Assembly: GCA_044352985.1 (NCBI GenBank)
Contig: JBILCU010000011.1
Span: 1-64,000 of the forward strand
Length of the DNA: 64,000 nt
Reading direction: 5' to 3'
DNA from: JADJDM01 sp044352985
Lineage (GTDB): Bacteria > Bacteroidota > Bacteroidia > B-17B0 > Aurantibacillaceae
Both the position numbers and the translations under genes were made by a program. This document shows, piece after piece, positions 53,540 through 62,000 of this stretch. Under the pieces are notes generated by a model. It ran no database searches, was not told the DNA's origin, and saw nothing but the letters and a program-made list of their open reading frames with translations. Position 1 is the first letter of the stretch, and each line of letters opens with the position of its first letter.

Positions 53540-53782
53540 CTAATCTTTTTCCTGTTTTGGTTTAAACATGATTGCAAAAATAATGAGCACAAAACCCGCA
53601 AGGCATGTTATTGGAGCAATGGTGATACGTTGTGTACTGAAAATTTCAGGATTAAATTTGTTTGGATCTTCGCTTCCACCACCAATCATTAATAGATATC
53701 CTAATACAATTAATGCAATACCAATTAGCAAAAACATATAGTTTTTTCTGGCAATGCTTGAATTTTGATTTGATTTTTCCAT
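53540..53782 (-). CDS. DUF3098 small membrane protein
   Basis: About 80 residues from the ATG at 53782. An upstream start at 53854 would overlap mutY and add 24 residues outside the family pattern. Two membrane helices (NYMFLLIGIALIVLGYLLM and ITCLAGFVLIIFAIMF) are linked by GGGSEDPNKFNPEIFSTQRITIAP, written in parts the DUF3098 signature. Function unknown. Its place directly before uppP suggests an envelope role, and the pair is commonly seen in Bacteroidota. Confidence 0.87.
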   Translation of the reverse strand: MEKSNQNSSIARKNYMFLLIGIALIVLGYLLMIGGGSEDPNKFNPEIFSTQRITIAPITCLAGFVLIIFAIMFKPKQEKD

Positions 53783-53853
53783 TTTTAAAATAAAATGTAA
53801 ATATAAAAAATTATCAATTGTATTTAAATGAGGTCGATATTTCATTAAATGCA

Positions 53854-54912
53854 TTATTTATGATAAAATTCATCCTTTGCTTCAATGTATTTTTCTATCA
53901 ATCTAGGCAATGCATAATCGTTAAGTTCATTAATTGATATTTTAATAATTTCTTTATTTGGTTTTAATAAAGATTTTGTTTCGATGTGAATGAACTCAGC
54001 AAAAAGGTGCTGATGTGACAATATGTGTTTAATGGTTGAAGAGCTATGCTGAATTGAAAATGAAGTCAGGTTTAATTTGTTTTTTAAAAAAGCTTCAATT
54101 TCTTTATTTGTGTTTTTAATTACATTTTCTAATAATGGAAACTCATATAAATCTTTCCAGATATCGTTTTCAATTCGTTTTTTGATGTAGATGGAGTTGT
54201 TTTTATCTGTAATAATAAAGTAAGTAAAATGACGTGCTTTTATTTTTATTTTCTTTGATTTTATTGGTAGTTCATCTGTTTTATTTAGTTCAAAGGCAGC
54301 GCAAGATTGTTGTAATGGGCAATTAAAACAATCCGGATTTTTAGGTTTGCACTGTAATGCACCAAACTCCATAATTGCCTGATTAAATATTCCCGGATTT
54401 TTTTTAGTGATTAAAGAATTACAGAGGTTAAAAAATTCATTTTTTCCTTGTGTAGAATCTATTGGGGTTGAAATCCCAAAATAACGTGAAAGTAAACGAT
54501 ATACATTTCCGTCAACTACAGCTACACATTCATTAAAAGCAAACGATGCAATAGCTGCAGCTGTGTACGGACCAACACCTTTTAATGCAATTATATTATT
54601 ATAGTTGGTTGGGAATTCTCCATTAAGATTTTCGCAAATGTGTTTTGCAGTTGCATGTAAATTTCTTGCACGCGAATAGTAGCCCAAGCCTTGCCATGTT
54701 TTCATAATTTCATCACTCGTAGCTTTTGCAAGATCTGTTATCTCAGGATATTTTTCTGTAAAGGCAAAGTAATAACTCATGCCTTGTTCAACTCGAGTTT
54801 GTTGCAATATAATTTCAGACAACCAGATGTGATATGGATTACTTGTATTTCTCCATGGTAAATCACGTTTATTTTTTTTATACCAATTTATGATGATGCC
54901 TGAAAAGTCCAT
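53854..54912 (-). CDS. mutY: A/G-specific adenine glycosylase
   Basis: 352 residues. Helix-hairpin-helix LKGVGPYTAAAI, catalytic E33 (LSEIILQQTRVEQ) and D134 (VVDGNVYRLLSR), and the 4Fe-4S ligands C188, C195, C198 and C204 with C-x6-C-x2-C-x5-C spacing. A C-terminal Nudix-like domain recognises 8-oxoG. It removes A mispaired with 8-oxoG. First gene of a probable mutY-DUF3098-uppP run. Confidence 0.96.
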   Translation of the reverse strand: MDFSGIIINWYKKNKRDLPWRNTSNPYHIWLSEIILQQTRVEQGMSYYFAFTEKYPEITDLAKATSDEIMKTWQGLGYYSRARNLHATAKHICENLNGEFPTNYNNIIALKGVGPYTAAAIASFAFNECVAVVDGNVYRLLSRYFGISTPIDSTQGKNEFFNLCNSLITKKNPGIFNQAIMEFGALQCKPKNPDCFNCPLQQSCAAFELNKTDELPIKSKKIKIKARHFTYFIITDKNNSIYIKKRIENDIWKDLYEFPLLENVIKNTNKEIEAFLKNKLNLTSFSIQHSSSTIKHILSHQHLFAEFIHIETKSLLKPNKEIIKISINELNDYALPRLIEKYIEAKDEFYHK

Positions 54913-55363
54913 TTATTCTATGTTTTCAGCTCAAATGTAATTCTTTTTTTAAAGCTGAAATTATGCTAACTGAATTAACTACTTAAACTTTTTTATGAAT
55001 AAATACAATATGAAACTTGAAAATTTTTCCAAACTTTTTAGATTTTGTTTTAATGATTGAAATACAGTTAGTTGATTAGTTATACATTCAATTTACTCAC
55101 AGTGTTAATGTTAAAAACAAAAGCTTAAATGTTAATTTCATTTTTTGGTTCACCTTAAATTTATTGAAACCTTTGTCTTGTTAGAAAAAGCCAAAATTAT
55201 GTTCGAAAGAACTGCTTTTTTTGATGCGTTTTTTGAAAATCGTTGAATTTAAAAGATGGAAATTATTTTAAGGCTTAATCTGCCAAAAATTTACAAAAAG
55301 CCAAATGGTTTTTATCATTGATTTGAACGTTTAAAATTGATTTTTTAGAATTATATTATTTAT
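54913..55363. other. 451-bp intergenic region upstream of nrdB
   Basis: AT-rich, no ORF. It must carry the divergent mutY and nrdB promoters, but I found no TTTG / TAnnTTTG pair at good spacing; the nearest (TTTG at 55172, TATGTTCG at 55198) has a 22-bp gap and one mismatch. No clear NrdR-type palindrome recognised. Confidence 0.4.
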
Positions 55364-56335
55364 ATGTCAGAACCAATACTTATTGAGAACAAAGATCGCT
55401 TTGTTTTATTTCCAATAAAACACAATGCGATTTGGGAAATGTACAAAAAAGCAGAAGCTAGTTTTTGGACAGCCGAAGAGATTGATCTTGCTCAGGATTT
55501 GCAAGATTGGAACACGAAATTGAATGACGATGAGCGTCATTTTATTAAACATGTTCTTGCATTTTTTGCTGCAAGTGATGGAATAGTTAATGAAAATTTA
55601 GCAATCAACTTTTTGAATGAAGTCCAATATCCTGAGGCTCGCTGCTTTTATGGTTTTCAGGTGATGATGGAAAATATTCATTCAGAAACATATTCTTTAT
55701 TAATTGATACTTATATTAAAGATCCAGTTGAAAAAGATAAATTGTTCCATGCAATTGATACTGTAGCCTGTGTTGGTAAAAAAGCAGAATGGGCATTAAA
55801 ATGGATCAATTCATCGTCATTCGCAGAGCGATTAATTGCTTTTGCTGCAGTAGAAGGGATATTCTTTTCAGGGTCATTCTGTTCAATATTCTGGTTGAAA
55901 AAGCGTGGTTTAATGCCAGGATTAACATTTTCTAATGAATTAATTTCTCGCGACGAAGGATTACATTGCGATTTTGCATGTTTAATTTATAATCAGTTAA
56001 AAAATAAATTACCGGTTGAACGTATTACAGAAATCATAACTCACGCAGTTACAATTGAAAAAGAATTTGTGTCTGATGCGTTACCGGTTCGTTTAATTGG
56101 TATGAACGCAGAATTGATGTGTCAATACATTGAGTTTGTTGCAGATAGATTATTACAATCATTGGGTTGCTCTAAATTTTACAATGCTTCAAATCCTTTT
56201 CCTTTCATGGAGATGATTTCTTTACAAGGAAAAGCAAATTTCTTCGAAAAACGCGTTGCTGAATATCAAAAAGCTGGTGTAATGGGAGGAAAAACCGAAG
56301 AAAAAAATGTCTTCAAGTTAGACGAGGACTTTTAA
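55364..56335 (+). CDS. nrdB: Class Ia ribonucleotide reductase, beta (R2) subunit
   Basis: 323 residues. Di-iron ligands E103 and H106 and radical tyrosine Y110 lie in MMENIHSETYSLLIDTYI, with further ligands in the AVEGIFFSGSF and SRDEGLHCDFA regions. The HSExYSLLIDTY form resembles eukaryotic-type R2 proteins more than E. coli NrdB. It holds the tyrosyl radical needed by NrdA to make deoxyribonucleotides. It precedes nrdA by 197 bp on the same strand. Confidence 0.95.
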   Translation: MSEPILIENKDRFVLFPIKHNAIWEMYKKAEASFWTAEEIDLAQDLQDWNTKLNDDERHFIKHVLAFFAASDGIVNENLAINFLNEVQYPEARCFYGFQVMMENIHSETYSLLIDTYIKDPVEKDKLFHAIDTVACVGKKAEWALKWINSSSFAERLIAFAAVEGIFFSGSFCSIFWLKKRGLMPGLTFSNELISRDEGLHCDFACLIYNQLKNKLPVERITEIITHAVTIEKEFVSDALPVRLIGMNAELMCQYIEFVADRLLQSLGCSKFYNASNPFPFMEMISLQGKANFFEKRVAEYQKAGVMGGKTEEKNVFKLDEDF

Positions 56336-56370
56336 ACCTAGTTTTTATAATGAATTTGAATTGAACGAGG

Positions 56371-56392
56371 AAAATTCTCGTAAGGGAATTTT
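56371..56392 (+). other. Short hairpin between nrdB and nrdA
   Basis: 7-bp stem (56371-56377 with 56386-56392) ending in T residues, in the 197-bp gap. It might attenuate or trim the transcript, but the stem is weak. Confidence 0.3.
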
Positions 56393-56532
56393 TGGCTTAA
56401 GATTTAAAGAAATTAAAAAACGATTGTTGATAGAATTAAAAATAACAAAACTAAAAAGGCATTTTGCCGAGTTAAATTGCAGATAACAAATTTTAAACAC
56501 ACATTACCTTAAAAACCCAAAACAAAATTCTT

Positions 56533-58950
56533 ATGTTAGTTGTAAAAAGAGACGGAACCACTGAATCAGTAAAATTTGACAAAATCACAGCTCGTGTTCA
56601 AAAGCTGTGTTATGGATTAGAACCAGCACACGTTGATCCTGTTAAAGTTGCTATGAAAGTTATTGAAGGTTTGTATGATGGCGTAACTACAACCATTTTA
56701 GATAACTTAGCAGCAGAAACAGCAGCTTCGTTAACAACCAATCATCCTGATTATGCATTATTAGCTTCACGTATTGCAGTTTCTAATTTGCATAAAAACA
56801 CTACAAAATCATTTTCTAAAACTATTGAAGAGCTTTACAATTACATCGATCCAAAAACTAACCAATCAGCTAAATTAATTGCTGATGATGTATACGAAAT
56901 TGTAATGGCAAATGCACAAATTTTAGATTCAACAATTATTTACGACAGAGATTTCGGGTATGATTATTTTGGATTTAAAACATTAGAGCGCTCCTATCTT
57001 TTAAAGATGAATGGAAAAGTTTCAGAGCGTCCTCAGCACATGATTATGCGTGTTGCAGTAGGTATTCATAAAGAAGATATTAGCTCTGCGATTGAAACCT
57101 ATAATTTAATGAGTGAAAGATGGTTTACCCATGCTACACCTACATTATTTAATGCAGGTACACCAAAACCTCAAATGTCATCTTGCTTTTTATTGCAAAT
57201 GCAAGACGATAGTATTGAAGGAATTTACAATACGTTAAAGCAAAGCGCGCGCATCTCTCAAAGTGCAGGCGGAATTGGTTTAAGCATTCATAATGTTCGT
57301 GCAACAGGCTCTTATATCAAAGGAACAAATGGTACTTCAAACGGAATTATTCCGATGCTAAAAGTATTTAATGAAACAGCACGTTATGTAGATCAAGGTG
57401 GTGGAAAACGCAAAGGATCTATAGCTATGTATTTAGAACCATGGCATGCAGATGTATTTGAATTTTTAGATATTAGAAAAAATCACGGTAAAGAAGAAAT
57501 GCGTGCGCGCGATTTATTTACAGCAATGTGGATTCCTGATCTTTTCATGAAGCGTGTAGAAGCTGAAGGGGAATGGAGTTTGTTCTGCCCAAATGAAGCG
57601 CCAGGATTAGGCGATTGTTGGGGTGAAAAATTTGAAGCACTTTACGAAAAATACGAGGCAGAAGGAAAGGCAAGAAAAACAATTCCGGCACGTGAATTAT
57701 GGGCTGCAATCATTGAATCTCAAATTGAAACGGGAAATCCTTACATGCTTTATAAGGATGCTGCAAATAGTAAGAGTAATCAGCAAAATCTTGGAACAAT
57801 TAAGTCTTCTAACTTATGTACTGAAATCATCGAATATACTTCTGCGGATGAAATTGCAGTTTGTAATTTAGCATCAATTGCTTTACCTCGTTTTGTTGAT
57901 GTTGAAACAGGATCATTTGATCATCAAAAATTATTTGAAGTAACATATACTGCAACAAAAAACCTGAATAAAATAATTGATCGCAATTATTATCCAGTTC
58001 CTGAAGCACGAAACAGTAACTTACGTCATCGTCCAATCGGATTAGGTGTTCAAGGTTTAGCAGATGTATTTATTATGCTTCGTTTGCCTTTTGAAAGCGA
58101 AGAAGCACGCAAAGTAAATCGTGAAATTTTTGAAACCATTTACTATTCTGCAATGACTGCAAGTAAGGATTTATCTAAGATTGAAGGTCCTTATGAAACT
58201 TATGAAGGTTCGCCAATTTCAAAAGGAATTTTTCAATTTGACATGTGGGGCGTTACACCAAGCAACAGATGGGAATGGGAAATTTTACGCGATGAAGTAA
58301 AACAACATGGCGTTCGTAATTCATTGTTACTTGCACCTATGCCAACTGCATCTACTTCTCAGATCTTAGGAAACAACGAGTGTTTTGAGCCTTATACTTC
58401 AAACATCTACACTCGTCGTGTACTATCTGGTGAGTTTGTTGTAGTAAACAAACACTTGCTAAAAGATTTAGTGAAATTAGGTTTGTGGAATGAAACATTA
58501 AAGAACAAAATCATTGCGTCGAATGGTTCAGTTCAAAATATTGATGAAATTCCTCAAAACATTAAAGAAATCTATAAAACAGTTTGGGAAATTAAACAAC
58601 GTGCAATCATCGATATGTCTGCAGAAAGAGGAGCGTTTATATGTCAAAGTCAATCATTGAATTTATTCATACAGGATGCCAACTTTGCTAAATTATCTTC
58701 TGCACACTTTTATTCGTGGAAAAAAGGCTTGAAAACTGGAATGTACTATTTGAGAACAAAAGCAGCTGCTGATGCAATTAAATTTACAGTTGATCAGGAT
58801 GCATTAAAGCAACCTGTTCAGGTTCTTGGCAATGAAGATCAATTATTGGTTGAAAGAGGACAAACACATGTGTTAACTTATGAAGAACAACAAGCGCAAT
58901 TATCTTGTTCTTTAGATAATCCTGAAGGTTGTGAAGCCTGTGGCTCTTAA
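56533..58950 (+). CDS. nrdA: Class Ia ribonucleotide reductase, alpha (R1) subunit
   Basis: 805 residues. An N-terminal ATP-cone (about 1-90; VVKRDGTTESVKFDKI) gives dATP/ATP control. Active-site residues: C218 (MSSCFLLQM), N427, C429 and E431 (SNLCTEII), and C444 (AVCNLAS). The C-terminal swinging tail ends GCEACGS with the redox Cys pair. It reduces ribonucleoside diphosphates using the NrdB radical and thioredoxin or glutaredoxin. A strong terminator follows. Confidence 0.97.
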   Translation: MLVVKRDGTTESVKFDKITARVQKLCYGLEPAHVDPVKVAMKVIEGLYDGVTTTILDNLAAETAASLTTNHPDYALLASRIAVSNLHKNTTKSFSKTIEELYNYIDPKTNQSAKLIADDVYEIVMANAQILDSTIIYDRDFGYDYFGFKTLERSYLLKMNGKVSERPQHMIMRVAVGIHKEDISSAIETYNLMSERWFTHATPTLFNAGTPKPQMSSCFLLQMQDDSIEGIYNTLKQSARISQSAGGIGLSIHNVRATGSYIKGTNGTSNGIIPMLKVFNETARYVDQGGGKRKGSIAMYLEPWHADVFEFLDIRKNHGKEEMRARDLFTAMWIPDLFMKRVEAEGEWSLFCPNEAPGLGDCWGEKFEALYEKYEAEGKARKTIPARELWAAIIESQIETGNPYMLYKDAANSKSNQQNLGTIKSSNLCTEIIEYTSADEIAVCNLASIALPRFVDVETGSFDHQKLFEVTYTATKNLNKIIDRNYYPVPEARNSNLRHRPIGLGVQGLADVFIMLRLPFESEEARKVNREIFETIYYSAMTASKDLSKIEGPYETYEGSPISKGIFQFDMWGVTPSNRWEWEILRDEVKQHGVRNSLLLAPMPTASTSQILGNNECFEPYTSNIYTRRVLSGEFVVVNKHLLKDLVKLGLWNETLKNKIIASNGSVQNIDEIPQNIKEIYKTVWEIKQRAIIDMSAERGAFICQSQSLNLFIQDANFAKLSSAHFYSWKKGLKTGMYYLRTKAAADAIKFTVDQDALKQPVQVLGNEDQLLVERGQTHVLTYEEQQAQLSCSLDNPEGCEACGS

Positions 58951-58993
58951 TTAATCCAACTCTAGAATTTTTAAATAAGTTCTGTTGCAATTC

Positions 58994-59022
58994 AAAAAAT
59001 CCCGATTTAATCGGGATTTTTT
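58994..59022 (+). terminator. Rho-independent terminator of nrdA
   Basis: 13-bp stem (58994-59006 with 59010-59022) with a GC core, loop TTA, and six A / six T flanks. Confidence 0.88.
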
Positions 59023-59027
59023 ATTTA

Positions 59028-59057
59028 TTTGTTCATCAATTTTTTTTTCTATATTTG
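59028..59057 (+). promoter_or_regulatory. Canonical Bacteroidota promoter for the giant PKD protein
   Basis: TTTG (59028-59031), 18-bp spacer, TATATTTG (59050-59057), exact consensus, 23 bp before the ATG at 59081. It starts right after the nrdA terminator. Confidence 0.75.
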
Positions 59058-59080
59058 AAATAATAAGAGAAATCTTTTGA

Positions 59081-62000
59081 ATGTATAGTTTACACGTTAA
59101 ATCAAGATATTTATATTTAATTTTTTTTACAATTTGCATGTTAAATAGTATTTTGCTATTTAGCCAACCTTGTAACGTTAATATAACATCATCTTCACTT
59201 ACATTCTGTGCTGGAGGTTCAGTAAAATTAAAAGCAACTGGCGGTTTAAGTGGAAGTTATGTTTGGAGTAACGGTGCTACAACTGATTCCATTATTGTTA
59301 CACCAACGGCTTCCACAACATTTTCTGTAGTAGGAACTTGTAATACAGGAACTGATAATGCAAGTGTCAATATTAATTTAGTAAATCCACCAGTTGCCGC
59401 TTTTAATTCGACACCAAACACACCATGTGCAAATACGCCAATTGTATTTACAAATACAACAGTTTCTGCGACAGGATATCTTTGGAATTTTGGCGATCCA
59501 CTTTCCGGTTCATTAAATAGTGTAACAACACAAAATTCTTCACACTCTTTTTCATCTGCTATTGGTTCAGGAACACAAAATTATAATGTAACCTTAACAG
59601 CATATGGTGCTCCCGGTTGTACAAGCTCAGTTACAAATCAAGTAACTGTTAAACAAAGACCAGACGCTTTACTTAAATATTTCGATGAAGATTTAGGAGT
59701 ATATAATGAGTCTAGAACAATTAAATATTGTAGGGCCAGTTCTTATTTATTAGATATAATTAATCATAGCACAACTATTTCAACAAATACAGCTTATAAT
59801 ATAAATTGGGGTGATGGAGCACAAAGTTTTTCAGCATCAACATGGGCAGCAGATAGTTCGATTACTCATACCTATCCAAATTTTGGGTATTTTAATCTTT
59901 TACTAACAGCAAACGGACCTAACGGTTGTTCTGACACAACCTCATACAGTATTTATAACGGATCAAATCCTCGATTAATTTTTAATCTTGCTCCTAATGA
60001 GCCACAAGCGGTTAATGTATGTACACCAGATTTTTTAGATTTCGTTGCATCAGATTTTCAAAATAATGACCCTGCAACAATTTATATTTTAACCAGTAAT
60101 TATGATTCAATTCAAACAAGTGTAGTTACGCACGCTAGTTTGTTAGCGAATCCTAATTTTTCATTTATGTTTGATACAACTTCATGTGGGGCATCGGGTT
60201 CGGGTTCGGGAAGTTCTTTTACTCCAAATTCTTATTATGTGCAATTAGTTGCTAAGAACGGATGCAGTGAATTACCTAAGCAATATGGTCCAATTACAAC
60301 ATCTATGAAACCAGAGGCGAAATATTCTGGCGATACCATTGCCTGTATTAATAAGGAAGTTAAATTTACTAATACTTCAGATTATGGCGTTGCTGTAAAT
60401 GGTAACGGTATATGTGATACTACAAATAAATTTCATTGGAAAATTTCTCCATCTATCGGTTGGGGGCCAGCTACAGGAGCAAATAACGTAATAAGCCCCG
60501 GAAATCAGCTAGGAAATACAAATCCTTCTAATAATCCAGCTACATGGGGATCAAGGACTCTAAGGGTAAATTTTACAACTCAAGGTCAATATACGGTTTC
60601 CATAATTGTAGCCAATACATGCGGCAGCGATACATTTACCCAAGTAATTTGTATTGAACCACCTCCAACTCCAATAATGTCTAACTTAACATTAAAAACA
60701 GGTTGCGCACCTTTTACCATTACACCTAAAGATAACTCTCCTGTTTTATCTGCATTTTGTAAGCCTGTTGAAAGAAAATGGATAGTGACTAGATTAAATG
60801 GTGTTTGCTCTGCAGATTCAGCAGTTGCATATCGATTTACTTCAGGTACAAGTGATACTAGCAAAATTCCTTCTATAAAATTTAATAATCAAGGTACGTA
60901 TTTATTAAAACTTCGATTAAAAAATTCATGTGATACATTTGTTGTTGCAGATACCATAAAAATTAAAACTAAACCTAAGTTTACTTTAGCAAATATTAAT
61001 AATGCTTGCGGCGATTATAAAGTTAAACCCTCATCAACAACTATAAATTGTGGAAACAATCCATTAACTTATTCTTGGTCATTCAGTGGCGGTGTACCAT
61101 CTAGCTCTACAAGTGAACAACCTGATAGTGTATTGTTTTCTGGAGTAGGAACACATACTGTAGCATTATCAGTTACAAATGAGTGCGGTACAACCAATGA
61201 AGATACTACTTTTGTAATTGCTAATCCTCCTATAGCTGAAGCAGGAATAGGGGAAACTTTATGTGAAGGCGAAACTATTCAATTAAGCGGAAGTGCTACG
61301 CAAGGATCAATACCTTACGTGTTTTCGTGGACAAGCAACCCAGTTGGATTTACATCAAGTCAGCAAAATCCTAGCACTACCGCTAGTCAAAATATTATAT
61401 TTTCTTTAACCGTTACAGATGCAGGGAACTGTACTTCAACTGATGTTGTTACCTACTCTGTAATTCCTGCTCCAGTGTTAACCGTAAATTCACCTTCAAT
61501 TTGTTCAGGAGATTCTGTTCAATTAATAGTTAGTGGAGGTACTGGATATTTGTGGAGTACAGGATCAACATCCAGTACGATTACAGTAAGCCCTACCAGT
61601 TCAACTTCTTACACGGTAAGCGCAAGCGATTCGGGTTCGGGATGTTCTGGCGATGAAGTATCAACTGTTACAGTTAATCAATCGCCAAATGTTGATGCTG
61701 GCCCTAATATCATTGCTTGTAGTCAACCCGTGCCAACAATATTAACTGGGTTTAGTCCTGCGGGTGGAACGTGGACAGGTACGGGCGTATCATCCACTGG
61801 AGAATTTCAATCTTTAGTGAATGATACGTATACATTATATTATTTTTATCAAGATCAAACAACAGGATGTTCTAAAACGGATAGTATGACTGTTACTGTT
61901 GTTTCTCCACAAATTGCTGATGCGGGTTTAGGATTTAGTATTTGTGCAAATGCAGCAACGCAAACATTAACTGGTTTTGCACCAACCGGAGGTACCTGGA

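Noticed and set aside
55172..55205. Promoter for nrdB
   Set aside because: The spacer is 22 bp and the -7 box has a mismatch, so I do not list it as a feature.
60586..60864. Minus-strand open frame of 92 codons
   Set aside because: It is antisense to a clear PKD-protein frame, has no signal of its own and follows from the codon bias of the sense gene.
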